Positions 28,401 to 36,391 are shown, counted from the stretch's first letter. The stretch is DNA of 64,000 bases from Bacteroidota bacterium (GCA_021323535.1 JAJONO010000002.1:90184-154183); one strand, 5' to 3'. Made by a program: numbers and translations. Notes: generated by a model not told the origin, from the sequence alone.

Positions 28401-28810
28401 CTAACGGTACACAACAGTATTATGAAACTCTGAAGGAAAGAATAAAATATCTGAAAAAAGGAATCACGAATGGAAGCGCCAATGCTTTAAGTCTGCTTGG
28501 CGATCTGAATACTTTTGACACAAAAGCAAAAGCGATGGACATGAAATTATACGGCGATGGAAGTCTCGCTAAACGTGAATTTGAAACATTGCCGGGATAC
28601 ATTGGTATGCTAGAGCAAATCATTTATTACAGTTGGAGCGCTTCGATGGGCGCCACAAAAACGCATGAAGAAAAATATAACAAACTGAAAGTGGAGTTTA
28701 AGGGAATTTATAATTCTGTTGTTGAATTAAAAACTCTTGTAGAAAGTATAGAACAAAAAGCCGATGAATTAAAAATGCCGGCAACACATGGAAGACTGCC
28801 AAAATATTAA
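25490..28810 (+). CDS. Secreted BNR/VPS10-type beta-propeller protein
   Basis: The 1106-residue protein has a signal peptide ending in ITAQ followed by a lysine-rich linker. About residues 45-760 contain many BNR/sortilin-type repeats: GIYKSEDGGKSFKNMGL, GIYKTTDGGKTWKQVL, AIYKSKDGGATWDKI, GFYKSTDRGASWEKQ, YFSNDGGKNWTEL. They form one or two large propellers like those of VPS10 domains and family-74 glycosidases. A C-terminal 300-residue region has beta and helical segments and no T9SS tail. Automatic names such as glycosyl hydrolase are common for this family, but I see no proof of a catalytic acid pair. It is probably a periplasmic or surface protein involved in peptide or glycan binding. 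A strong terminator follows. Confidence 0.85.
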   Translation: MKRTLITTLAVLSVTLITAQKKDADKKEDKKPATSTNPVLKPETYSSLSFRNIGPAVTSGRVIDIAVNPKNKNEWYIAAAAGGVFKTKNAGVTFSPIFDGHGAYSIGCLAIDRNNTNIVWIGTGENNNQRAVGYGDGIYKSEDGGKSFKNMGLTKSEHIGNIAIDPENSDVVYVAAYGPVWSAGGDRGIYKTTDGGKTWKQVLTVSENTGFNEVHIDKHHPNIVYACAHQRRRHEWTYISGGPESAIYKSKDGGATWDKITNGVPSGDVGRITLAISPVNTDVLYAMFEGRDNKGFYKSTDRGASWEKQSGKATDGNYYQEIIADPKNIDKVYVMDTWANVTTDGGKTFKGMGEIHKHVDNHALWIDPMNTQHYLMGCDGGLYESFDGAATWDYKSNLPITQFYRVCVDNSKPFYYIYGGTQDNNTLGGPGRTISGSGITNADWFVTVGGDGFQSRVDPKEPNIIYSEWQYGGLVRFDRKTGEKVDIKPMEKDGEAAYRWNWDAPIIISNSDNKRIYFAANKVFKSNDRGDSWTVISPDLTRQIDRNKLPIMGKVWSMDAVAKNASTSIFGNITALSESPKNENVIYAGTDDGLIQVTDNGGTSWTKIDNIGGIPQIAVGNVKMQPLVNYILASQHNENVAYAVFNNHRQGDFKPYLVKTSDKGKTWTSISSTLPEKGSVYSVAEDHKNPDLLFCGTEFGFYFSNDGGKNWTELTGGLPTSICIKDIAIQKEENDIVLATFGRGFFVLDDYSPLQNMKADDLNKKAHIFPIKDGLVFNPSSPYGHKGKSFQGESFYIAQNPPIGATITYFIKDDFKTIKEKRQEAEKEKIKNNQPVYYPSADSMRLEDTEIAAYVLAIITDEQGNEIRKIKLDAKKGMKRFTWDGRYEVTSPINFHEPDVNNPYYDADQGPPAVPGKYNVQLVKVYNGQTENLTDKVAFNITILNQSTLPLPDQQKMLALNKDMSEFRRISNGTQQYYETLKERIKYLKKGITNGSANALSLLGDLNTFDTKAKAMDMKLYGDGSLAKREFETLPGYIGMLEQIIYYSWSASMGATKTHEEKYNKLKVEFKGIYNSVVELKTLVESIEQKADELKMPATHGRLPKY

Positions 28811-28860
28811 AAAAGTCAATAGACAATAGTTGTTAGCTTATAGTCTGATCATTAAAATAA

Positions 28861-28893
28861 AGAAGGCGGAGAGAAATCTCCGCCTTCTTTTTG
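28861..28893. terminator. Bidirectional rho-independent terminator
   Basis: A perfect 12-bp stem, AGAAGGCGGAGA / TCTCCGCCTTCT, with GAAA loop and T-run on the plus strand, lies between convergent genes ending at 28810 and 28901. Confidence 0.92.
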
Positions 28894-28900
28894 TACCAGA

Positions 28901-29584
28901 TTATTTCATGAGTTCTAATCTGCCTTTCATGAATTGTTTCAGGCTTGCTGTTTTTCCGGTTTCGTGATCAATCACTTTATCATCTTTCTCGCGATAAGTT
29001 CTTTTTTTATCTGACCTTTCGCCGTTACCAATCTGGTTATTTCGTTCTTCAACAATTTCTTCCAGATGTCCCGTCCGGTAAAAATAATTTACTCTCTTTT
29101 TTATTTCCGCGAGAGCATCCTCCTTGTTTTTGTGTTGGTTCCTTCCATCACGAACCACTTTTATTCCTGTTGGTAAATGCACAATAATAACGCAGGAGTC
29201 GGTTACGTTACGGTGTTGCCCGCCATTACCGGTACCGCGCGTAAAAACAATCTGAAGTTCGTTTATGTTGATTTCAACATCGTGATAAATTTTAGAATCG
29301 AGAACCGCAACCGTTATTGTAGACGTGTGAATCCTTCCTCTTCGTTCTGTTGGAGGTACCCTTTGCCAGCGATGGCCGCCGGCTTCGTTCTTAAAGTAAT
29401 GTTTTACTCCTGAACCGGTAAGTCAGATGGAAACAAAACCCGGACTTCAGCGTTCGTTAGACACTGTAAAATTATTATTCCTGGCTGCTTTGATGTACAT
29501 CGCAGCCATGTCTCTCACAAGGAGTTTAGAGTCTTCTCCGCCTTCGGCAGCACGAAGCTCTATAACGATTGTTTCTGTTTTCAT
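28901..29584 (-). CDS. Short RF1-like peptide chain release factor with two in-frame TGA codons
   Basis: From ATG 29584 to TAA 28901 one frame of 228 codons encodes a class I release-factor homologue lacking the N-terminal domain: EIRAAEGG-like start (VIELRAAEGGEDSK), KNEAGGHRWQRVPPTERRGR with an RF1-like PxT element, and the catalytic loop TGNGGQHRNVTDS. A basic tail follows. Codons 46 (29449-29447) and 54 (29425-29423) are TGA. The seven codons between them (SPGFVSI) and all that follow stay in frame and match the family, so a frameshift does not explain the stops; +1 or -1 shifts meet stops quickly. Either UGA is read through, possibly as autoregulation, or this is a young pseudogene. Translation ending at codon 46 would give a 45-residue peptide. 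Confidence 0.8.
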
Positions 29585-29647
29585 GACTGTTTATTTTTTG
29601 TAAAGATATAAATTTAAGATGCAGGTTTTACGAAAATCCATAAACAT

Positions 29648-29677
29648 AAAAAAGGCGAAGATCTCTCTCCGCCTTTT
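29648..29677 (-). terminator. Terminator of the lipoprotein gene at 29701
   Basis: On the minus strand AAAAGGCG / CGCCTTTT pairs around a 12-nt loop and runs into a stretch of Ts. It lies 24 bp past the stop of the gene ending at 29701 and upstream of the release-factor gene, so the two are probably separate transcripts. Confidence 0.75.
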
Positions 29678-29700
29678 CACAAAACAAAACTAGAACTATC

Positions 29701-30693
29701 TTATAGGTAACCAAACACTTTTTTATTAGTTTTCTTTTTATGGCTCCATTCTACTTTCCAACCGTAAGGACAAGAGTTAGAACCAGCTGTTTCAGGATCA
29801 CCATCTTTATTAACGCTAAACAGAACTTTAAGTGCAAATTCTTTATCTTCTACTTTAATATTTACTTCTCCGGCAACAGGCGCCCACCATCCGCAGGTCC
29901 AGTTCCAAACTATAGGAGTTGTTACCTGGCTCGTGAAAGCATCACCATCACGGGTAACACCGTAGTTTTCTAGCTGACCCAGACCATCGCTTGAACCTAT
30001 TCCTTCACCTGTACAGGTAAGAATTCCACCAGGAACAGTGTAAGTGAATTTACGGTTAATGTTATACGTTGCTGTTTTATCACCATCAAATGTTACCTGT
30101 AAATCGTTACCTGTAACCGAAGTAGCAAGGCTCGCTTGTGTCTTCAACCATAATAATTCTAACCAGCTTCCACCGGTTTCATTAGTAATATTCTGCGAAC
30201 CATTCAGTTCAATACTCTTACCATCTGAAGCTCGTGTTACTTTATAATTAAGATAATCTACTTTTAATACACAACCTTGTTGTTTCCAGCGTTTACCCTG
30301 AGCATAATTAACAATGGTTAAACGAATAGAACCCGTACGTGTACGGTTAGATTCAGTGACACCAGTATAATTTAACTTAATAGTTCCCTGATAAGCTCCT
30401 GTAGTATCAATAACATAAGGAACGCTTGTAATTCCAAGAATACTGTACAATACATTTGTACCCTGTGTTCCAGAGGCACCTGTGGTACGTCCGTAAAGCG
30501 GGCATGATGTTTTTCCTAATTCGGTATTAACATCGTTTACAGCAGCGTCATTTTCTGTCTGAACTGATCTGTTATCGGCAGAAGACTGACCATCTTCATT
30601 CTTGAAAGCCTTCTTCTTTTTACAACCTGTTACACCTAATGTTAAAGCCAGAGCGGCAATCATTACGGTACTAAGTATTGTTTTTGTTTTCAT
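29701..30693 (-). CDS. Hypothetical lipoprotein, 330 residues
   Basis: The lipoprotein signal peptide MKTKTILSTVMIAALALTLG is followed by lipobox VTGC and a lysine-rich KKKKAFK segment. The mature protein is beta-rich with many T, G and N residues and repeated strand patterns (RTGSIRLTIVNYAQGKRWK; CVLKVDYLNYKVTRASDGKS), six or so cysteines and a tryptophan-rich TPIVWNWTCGWW. No domain is recognised. It probably sits in the outer membrane, facing the periplasm or surface. It has its own terminator, and TATATTTA (one mismatch to the -7 element) lies upstream. Confidence 0.8.
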   Translation of the reverse strand: MKTKTILSTVMIAALALTLGVTGCKKKKAFKNEDGQSSADNRSVQTENDAAVNDVNTELGKTSCPLYGRTTGASGTQGTNVLYSILGITSVPYVIDTTGAYQGTIKLNYTGVTESNRTRTGSIRLTIVNYAQGKRWKQQGCVLKVDYLNYKVTRASDGKSIELNGSQNITNETGGSWLELLWLKTQASLATSVTGNDLQVTFDGDKTATYNINRKFTYTVPGGILTCTGEGIGSSDGLGQLENYGVTRDGDAFTSQVTTPIVWNWTCGWWAPVAGEVNIKVEDKEFALKVLFSVNKDGDPETAGSNSCPYGWKVEWSHKKKTNKKVFGYL

Positions 30694-30776
30694 GGTTTGT
30701 TTAGTTTAAGTAAATATACAAATTCAGACGACTTTTGCCGGGTAAGGTTTAAAATGCTACTGAAAAATTTGAAAAT

Positions 30777-32144
30777 TTATTTAAAAAGCTCCACAACTGA
30801 TTGATTATCAGATGTTATTATCACTTTCTTTTCGATGGAGTAGATACTTCCTTTAAGTGATTTAGCTCTCCAGGCCACAACATAATTACCAGGCTGAAGA
30901 TAAAACGTTTGAATAGTTTGCGTGGTAAGATTGGTGACCCATTCCAGTTTATCGGCCCGTTTAATAAGTATACAGCCATCTCCGGCTTCGAGGCATTTTA
31001 CCTGCAGCATTCCTGCATTGGGAATTTCTAAACTTTTTGTCTGACTCTGTTGAATTTCGCTATCGTTAATATGAATACGTGGCAAAGTAAGAATTTCTAT
31101 ATCGTATTTACCGGTAATATATTTATCGGTGTAATTCAACATCTGCACATTGAGCGTTTGCATGGTGCCGCTTTTACGGATAATGCATTTCACTCTTTCG
31201 TTATAATTATAGGCTCCTTCAGGTCTTTTTACAGTAAGATATCCTTGTGGCGCGTCTATCGGAATGATCGTGTGTTTACCCGCGCTTAATTTTACTTCCT
31301 TGCTTTCGGTTGGCGGAATGGTATGCGCTACTACTTTATAAGTTGGAAAATCGTCGAGGTAAAGCGTATCGGGATTGTTCTTATAGTTTAAAGTGTGAAT
31401 GTAATTGTATTTATAGGACTTTGCTTTTACGTCGTAAAAAGTAATGTTCACATCGGTTTCGGCAGGAAGCGATTTTGAATCGAGCAGGTTTACCTGAGCC
31501 GTTGTTTTATTGAGTTTCTGTTGCTGAATGATCTTTGTGATCTCCGGAAATGAATTCTGATCGTCGATGTCGTAATACGTTCCAACACACTCAAATGTTT
31601 TTATCTGTTCAGGCGTTAATCCAATTCCTATTATAAAAGGTTTAAAGATGATCCCTTTCTCCATGAGCTTCTGACGCGCCTTACACGGATCACCTCCACA
31701 CTCTTCAATTCCATCGGTTATAATAATAACAATGTTATTGGATTTGTTATCCTTAAAATCATTCGCCGATTCGGTTAACGAATGTTCAATTGGCGTAATA
31801 CCGGTTGGTTTTGCTTCTTTTACTTTTTGTTTGATCTGGGTAATATTATTAGGACCAAAAGGAACAACAAGCTTGCTATCCTTACAATCGCCCGGAGGAT
31901 ATTTCACAGTATGTCCATACATTCTCAAGGCGAACTGCATGGTTTTATCCTTGCTTAAACTATCAATAAAACGAAAGAATAATGTTTTGGCTCCATCCAT
32001 GCGCGTCATACCCTGGTACTTTGCGATCATGCTATTACTGGCATCAAACACAAATAAAATATTGGTGGGTTTGGCAACAGGTTTTTTTTGCCCGTAAACA
32101 AAGGCAACTGAAAAAACAATAATTATAGTGAGAAGCCTGCGCAT
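30777..32144 (-). CDS. Exported von Willebrand factor A domain protein
   Basis: The 455-residue protein has a signal peptide (MRRLLTIIIVFSVAFVYGQ) and a VWA domain at about 25-210. Its metal-ion-dependent adhesion site is DASNS, and further MIDAS residues probably lie in TGITPI and ITDGIEECGG. The C-terminal half is a string of beta-rich segments (LSAGKHTIIPIDAPQGYLTV; YLQPGNYVVAWRAKSLKG) typical of PEGA-like or Ig-like modules. No T9SS tail is present. It probably binds a protein ligand in the periplasm or at the outer membrane in a Mg2+/Ca2+-dependent way. The neighbours give no specific pathway. Confidence 0.88.
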   Translation of the reverse strand: MRRLLTIIIVFSVAFVYGQKKPVAKPTNILFVFDASNSMIAKYQGMTRMDGAKTLFFRFIDSLSKDKTMQFALRMYGHTVKYPPGDCKDSKLVVPFGPNNITQIKQKVKEAKPTGITPIEHSLTESANDFKDNKSNNIVIIITDGIEECGGDPCKARQKLMEKGIIFKPFIIGIGLTPEQIKTFECVGTYYDIDDQNSFPEITKIIQQQKLNKTTAQVNLLDSKSLPAETDVNITFYDVKAKSYKYNYIHTLNYKNNPDTLYLDDFPTYKVVAHTIPPTESKEVKLSAGKHTIIPIDAPQGYLTVKRPEGAYNYNERVKCIIRKSGTMQTLNVQMLNYTDKYITGKYDIEILTLPRIHINDSEIQQSQTKSLEIPNAGMLQVKCLEAGDGCILIKRADKLEWVTNLTTQTIQTFYLQPGNYVVAWRAKSLKGSIYSIEKKVIITSDNQSVVELFK

Positions 32145-32220
32145 TAATTTCCCGAAGTTAGTTTAAAGGTGCTTCTTCTTACTTGTATAATGAGGAAAGT
32201 TTTAAACGTTACACACATAA

Positions 32221-32290
32221 ATAGTTTAAAATTGTTGAAGGTTTAAAATAGTTTAAAGAAGGTTGATTTGAACCATTTTAAACAATTATT
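32221..32290. repeat. AT-rich GTTTAAA-word tract, copy 2
   Basis: A dense run of GTTTAAA words separates two tandem minus-strand genes. In gene direction it contains GTTTAAAATGGTTCAAA and TTTAAACTATTTTAAAC, closely matching GTTTAAAATTGTTCAAA and CTTAAACTATTAAAC in the tract at 678-747. The last bases overlap the stop codon of the gene at 32286. Confidence 0.55.
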
Positions 32291-34295
32291 GTAAGAGTGT
32301 AACCGACCCTTTAACCTCTTTATATTCGCCTCTTGAGTTTTTGAAGCGGATGAGATAAATGTAAACATCAGGTGTCATACCCGCACCGTCCCATGATTTA
32401 GTGTCGTCGTTGGTTTCAAACACTTTATTTCCCCAACGGTTATAAACAGTTACAGAGTATTCGCTTTTATCTACAAAATGGGTAACAGGCAACCATTCTT
32501 TATTTCTTCCTCTTGGGGCAAACGCGTTAGGAACATACACATCGCCTTCGATATAAACCGGAACGAGGTTGGAATTACTTCTTTCCATGAACGAATAAGG
32601 ATTGCCAATTCCTTCCACCGCTTCTACCTTATAATCAATTTTAGACCCATTAGGAGCTTCGTCTTCCAGAACATCGGTATACGTTGTATCGCCTGGTCCT
32701 CTTGTTCCTGCGGGTATAGAGCTCTGCACATCGTTCACAATTCTGTAAATATTATACCCGCTCACGCCGCCCGCAAAACCTTTGTAGTCTGTCCACGTTA
32801 GTTTTTTTGTAAAGAAATCGTTTTTATCCTCCTGCACTTTTAATAAGATCGTTTTTGCGATGTTACTGGTGGTTCTTGAATTTCCGCAACTATCGCTTAC
32901 CACTGCTTTATAGAAATAACTTACATTTTTTGTATCAGCATCCTCATCTGAAAAAGAATAAAAAGGAATGGAATTGGCTGTTGCAAAACCAATGTGCGTA
33001 TAATAAGATCCGTCGGTGGAGCGGTATAAATGAATGCCCTGGCTGCTTTTGGATGTATCGAGATACACATCAATGCCTACCGAAGTTTTACTGAGAACGG
33101 TTACACTTCTGATATAAACAAAACCCGCAGCAGATACCTGTGTTGAGAAAAATCCGGAACGGTTAGATGAAGCCGTAATGTTTTTATTGTTATTGATAAC
33201 TCTCACAAAATAACTGATGTTTTGTGCTGGACTAACATTTGTGTGTACAAAAGAGGTTCCTGTTGTTGCTCCCACGTTAACATACGCACTTCCATTTACC
33301 GAATAATAGATCCGGTATTCCAGCACACCGCTTTTCATACCCTGATAAGTGTTCCATTGCAGACTGGTTTTATACGCGCATTTATCATAGGTTGTTTTCA
33401 GATGCATGGTGGTTGGCAGAATATCAAAAGGGCCAATTTGTTTACAGCTGTCAATGGCAGCTACATAAAGAGGTAAAGGAGCGTTTAATGCAGCGGTAGA
33501 TGTATAAGTATACAATGTGGTAGGTCTTCCGTTTATTGTATCTATCCAGGTATTAATTCCTCCAATAGATTCGTATATAGCATAATCTACAATATCCTTA
33601 TCGCGGGGAATGGTCCAGGCAATAACCGTTTGCCCGTTTGGTAAAACACTAATGGAGTCTACCTCAGGCATATCGGGCGCTTTTTTGTCGTTGTACACTC
33701 CGCCCTGGATATTGGATGTAGAAACACAACCGCTACCATCCAGCTGCGTTACCTGGTAATTAAGGCTTGCAGAACATACGCTGATGGTATCGGCATAATT
33801 TGTTTTGGTAGTGATCCCATGAATGTTCCATATTGCAGCAGGATATTCTTTGGCAATAGTAAAGGATGAAACCGTAGTGGGAAGCTTTGGAAGATGTAGT
33901 TGATTGTATTGTAATTTAAGATCGGGAACACTTGGAATAATATTAAGAAAAATTGATCTCAGGGTATCAGAAGGTGAAGAAACACTTGCGCCCCCAACAC
34001 CTGATTTTGTTTTTATAAAGTAATAACGGCTCTGAACATTTCCACCTGCGCCTCCATGGATAAAGCTTGTTGTTGCAATTGCAGAGATACTTCCTGAGTT
34101 AGTGAATGGTCCGCTTGACGAAATAGATGAAAATACTTCATAAGAGAAAAAATTTCCTCCCGGATCCGCAGGTGATATCCAGGTAAGTTTGATATCTCCG
34201 TTTGCAAGAACTTCAATACAACGCAAATCGGGAGCAGCTACCTGCGAAACAAATTTAAGAGGTATGAGGAAAAGTATGAAGAGCGCGCGTTTCAA
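32286..34295 (-). CDS. Fibronectin type III-like protein with T9SS type B sorting domain
   Basis: From TTG 34295 this is a 669-residue protein starting MKRALFILFLIPLKFVSQ, a clear signal peptide. The frame continues to ATG 34451, but that would put 52 polar residues before the signal and leave only 20 bp to the divergent gene, so I prefer the TTG. The body holds several FN3-like modules (IKLTWISPADPGGNFFSYEV; TVIAWTIPRDKDIVDYAIY; KTSLQWNTYQGMKSGVLEYR). The last 85 residues are the gliding-motility-type T9SS B tail: VYVPNAFAPRGRN, YSVTVYNRWGNKVFET, SWDGAG and DVYIYLIRFKN. It should be a surface-attached or released protein, perhaps adhesive. The ligand is unknown. Confidence 0.88.
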   Translation of the reverse strand: MKRALFILFLIPLKFVSQVAAPDLRCIEVLANGDIKLTWISPADPGGNFFSYEVFSSISSSGPFTNSGSISAIATTSFIHGGAGGNVQSRYYFIKTKSGVGGASVSSPSDTLRSIFLNIIPSVPDLKLQYNQLHLPKLPTTVSSFTIAKEYPAAIWNIHGITTKTNYADTISVCSASLNYQVTQLDGSGCVSTSNIQGGVYNDKKAPDMPEVDSISVLPNGQTVIAWTIPRDKDIVDYAIYESIGGINTWIDTINGRPTTLYTYTSTAALNAPLPLYVAAIDSCKQIGPFDILPTTMHLKTTYDKCAYKTSLQWNTYQGMKSGVLEYRIYYSVNGSAYVNVGATTGTSFVHTNVSPAQNISYFVRVINNNKNITASSNRSGFFSTQVSAAGFVYIRSVTVLSKTSVGIDVYLDTSKSSQGIHLYRSTDGSYYTHIGFATANSIPFYSFSDEDADTKNVSYFYKAVVSDSCGNSRTTSNIAKTILLKVQEDKNDFFTKKLTWTDYKGFAGGVSGYNIYRIVNDVQSSIPAGTRGPGDTTYTDVLEDEAPNGSKIDYKVEAVEGIGNPYSFMERSNSNLVPVYIEGDVYVPNAFAPRGRNKEWLPVTHFVDKSEYSVTVYNRWGNKVFETNDDTKSWDGAGMTPDVYIYLIRFKNSRGEYKEVKGSVTLLQ

Positions 34296-34471
34296 CTGTG
34301 TTCTATAACGTTTAAAGTTACATTTTATTATACGAAATAAAGCGTTTGTAAGTTGTACCAGTGAGCTTTTACCACAGTTAAATGTTGAAATCTTTGAGTT
34401 AATTTGTGCTTTAAATGAGGCATTTCTTAAAAAAGTATCGCCTTTTTTCACTAATATTGTAATTATAAACT

Positions 34472-34867
34472 TTGAAGAAGGTATTACTTATAATTTTCCT
34501 GTTAATAGGGTTTGGTATTTCTAACGATTATTACTCACAAAGTGGTGGCCGCAGGAAGGAGCACCGCAATCAGCGTAGAAGCGGGGGCCTTTTTAAACGT
34601 CACAGAAGCGCCGGTAATGCCGATAAATTTGCTAAAGGCGCCGGCCGTAAAGGCTTTATAGCCCGTTTATTCAAAAAGGATCGGCCAGCCTGGGTGTATC
34701 ATACCACTCGTCCCGGTAAGGTTCAGAACAGGGAACAACGCTTTTTATTCAGCCGTTTCCGTACCAAAGGCAAAAGATACCGTGAAGGTGTTCTCGCGAA
34801 ACAAAACTCAGAAAGATCAAGAAGGCGTAGCAGAGGAAATGCTGTCTTCCACAAACGAAAATATTAA
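34472..34867 (+). CDS. Very basic small exported protein, 131 residues
   Basis: The signal peptide is MKKVLLIIFLLIGFGIS with a TTG start at 34472. The mature 100 or so residues are dominated by arginine, lysine, glycine and serine (GGRRKEHRNQRR; GRKGFIARLFKKDRP; RSRRRSRGNAVFHKRKY) with almost no acidic residues, so the protein is strongly cationic. No domain is recognised. It may bind anionic surface polymers, nucleic acid or lipopolysaccharide. A terminator follows 20 bp after the stop. A different frame starting at 34782 is open into purD but is not its real start. Confidence 0.7.
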   Translation: MKKVLLIIFLLIGFGISNDYYSQSGGRRKEHRNQRRSGGLFKRHRSAGNADKFAKGAGRKGFIARLFKKDRPAWVYHTTRPGKVQNREQRFLFSRFRTKGKRYREGVLAKQNSERSRRRSRGNAVFHKRKY

Positions 34868-34886
34868 GAACTCGTCTATAACTTAT

Positions 34887-34915
34887 GATCCCGGTAAAGC
34901 CGGGATTTTTTATTT
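34887..34915 (+). terminator. Terminator between the basic protein gene and purD
   Basis: Perfect 7-bp stem ATCCCGG / CCGGGAT with loop TAAAG and a T-rich tail. The T-run merges directly with the purD -7 element TATTTTTG, so termination and initiation signals are packed together. Confidence 0.85.
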
Positions 34916-34918
34916 TTG
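34911..34918 (+). promoter_or_regulatory. purD promoter -7 element
   Basis: TATTTTTG matches TAnnTTTG and is placed for transcription from about 34924, 11 nt before the purD ATG. No good -33 TTG is seen, as the terminator stem occupies that region. Confidence 0.45.
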
Positions 34919-34934
34919 CATCTCTAATTATATT

Positions 34935-36221
34935 ATGAACGTTTTAATTTTAGGATCAGGCGGAAGGGAGCATGCTTTTGCGTGGAAAATCGCTCAAAGC
35001 AAGCAATTACAGAACCTTTATATAGCTCCGGGGAACGCGGGCACCGCCAACTGCGGAACCAATGTAAACATTGCGGTAACCGATTTTGAAGGCATTAAAA
35101 ACCTGGTTTGGGAAAAGGATATTGACCTGGTGCTTGTGGGGCCCGAAGATCCACTTGTAAAAGGTATTCATGACTATTTTCTGCAGGACGATGTGCTCAA
35201 GGAAGTACCGGTAATTGGCCCTAAGAAAGACGGCGCTCAACTCGAAGGCAGCAAGGATTTCAGCAAACAATTCATGCAGAAATACAATGTGCCAACCGCG
35301 AAATACGAAACGTTTACGAAAAACAATCTTGAAAAAGGGTATACATTCCTGGAGAGTTTAAAACCTCCTTTTGTTTTAAAGGCCGATGGATTAGCTGCCG
35401 GAAAAGGTGTTCTTATTCTTAACGACCTTAACGAGGCAAAGAACGAACTCAAAAGTATGCTCATGGACGCCAAGTTCGGAGCCGCGAGCGCCAAAGTAGT
35501 AATCGAAGAATTTCTACATGGTATTGAATTATCTGTGTTTGTTCTTACCGATGGAAAATCGTACAAAATACTGCCTGCTGCCAAAGATTATAAACGCATT
35601 GGCGAAGGCGACACCGGTTTAAATACGGGCGGAATGGGCGCTGTGAGCCCTGTTCCTTTTGCCGATGATGCTTTTATTAAGAAAGTGGAAGAACGTGTTA
35701 TAAAACCAACCATTAATGGTTTAAATAAAGAAGGAATTGATTACCGTGGTTTTATTTTCATTGGATTGATGAACTGCGACGGCGATCCTTCCGTTATTGA
35801 ATATAACTGTCGTATGGGCGACCCTGAAACAGAGGTAGTAATTCCAAGAATTGAATCCGATCTGCTGGATCTTTTAATAGGAGTTGGTTCGCAGACCTTA
35901 CACGAAAAAAAATACGATACCGTTAAAGAAACAGCTACAACCGTGGTGATGGTTAGTGGCGGATATCCGGGAGACTTTGAAAAAGGAAAAGAGGTTACCG
36001 GATTAACGGACACGAAAGATTCACTCGTTTTTCATTCCGGGACAAAGTTCGACAATGAAAAAGTGGTGACCAATGGCGGACGTGTTTTCGCGGTTACATC
36101 GTTAGGAAATTCCATCGAAGAAGCAGTGAATAAAAGTTTCGCGAACGCTGGAAAGATAAATTACGATAAAAAATATTTCAGGAAGGATATTGGTAAGGAC
36201 CTTATCAACTGGAAATCCTGA
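34935..36221 (+). CDS. purD: Phosphoribosylamine-glycine ligase (GAR synthetase)
   Basis: The 428-residue length from ATG 34935 is typical. The N-terminal Rossmann-like fold begins MNVLILGSGGREHAFAWKIA. The ATP-grasp domain has PFVLKADGLAAGKGVLI, EEFLHGIELSVFVLTDG and GDTGLNTGGMGAVSP. The substrate and metal site includes IEYNCRMGDPETEVV, and the C-terminal part has GGYPGDFEKG. It catalyses step 2 of purine synthesis, joining phosphoribosylamine and glycine with ATP. Other pur genes are absent from the window, so it is an isolated locus. A start 51 codons upstream is rejected because it crosses the terminator. Confidence 0.98.
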   Translation: MNVLILGSGGREHAFAWKIAQSKQLQNLYIAPGNAGTANCGTNVNIAVTDFEGIKNLVWEKDIDLVLVGPEDPLVKGIHDYFLQDDVLKEVPVIGPKKDGAQLEGSKDFSKQFMQKYNVPTAKYETFTKNNLEKGYTFLESLKPPFVLKADGLAAGKGVLILNDLNEAKNELKSMLMDAKFGAASAKVVIEEFLHGIELSVFVLTDGKSYKILPAAKDYKRIGEGDTGLNTGGMGAVSPVPFADDAFIKKVEERVIKPTINGLNKEGIDYRGFIFIGLMNCDGDPSVIEYNCRMGDPETEVVIPRIESDLLDLLIGVGSQTLHEKKYDTVKETATTVVMVSGGYPGDFEKGKEVTGLTDTKDSLVFHSGTKFDNEKVVTNGGRVFAVTSLGNSIEEAVNKSFANAGKINYDKKYFRKDIGKDLINWKS

Positions 36222-36277
36222 TATTTTTGATTTACGATTTCTAATTTTTAATTCAACATTTCAAATTTATCATTTCT

Positions 36278-36391
36278 ATGATCTGGCTCGTTGTTATAGC
36301 AGGAATAGTTGTGCTTTCGTTCAGAATAAAGCATACGATGAACGCTATTAAAAAGTACGGCAATAAAGATGATAAAAAACAGAAGTTATAA
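36278..36391 (+). CDS. 37-residue single-pass membrane peptide
   Basis: A short frame, MIWLVVIAGIVVLSFRIKH followed by TMNAIKKYGNKDDKKQKL, gives one N-terminal transmembrane helix and a lysine-rich cytoplasmic tail, a layout seen in real small membrane proteins. Upstream lies an AT-rich repetitive stretch (ATTTCTAATTTTTAATT). It lies between purD and the STAS-like gene. No family is recognised; the composition is unlike random translation, but expression is unproven. Confidence 0.5.
   Translation: MIWLVVIAGIVVLSFRIKHTMNAIKKYGNKDDKKQKL

Noticed and set aside
29401..29460. RF2-like programmed frameshift in the release-factor gene
   Set aside because: The +1 and -1 frames after either TGA hit stops within about 20 codons, and the segment between the TGAs matches the family only in the original frame.
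28901..29584. Genome-wide reassignment of UGA to an amino acid
   Set aside because: TGA terminates other genes at exactly conserved C-termini, such as the SpoIIE gene at 15128 and the kinase ending at 7121.
34782..34934. Upstream extension of the purD frame to an ATG at 34782
   Set aside because: The added 51 codons cross a rho-independent terminator and the -7 element, overlap another gene and lack family similarity; ATG 34935 gives the exact purD N-terminus.
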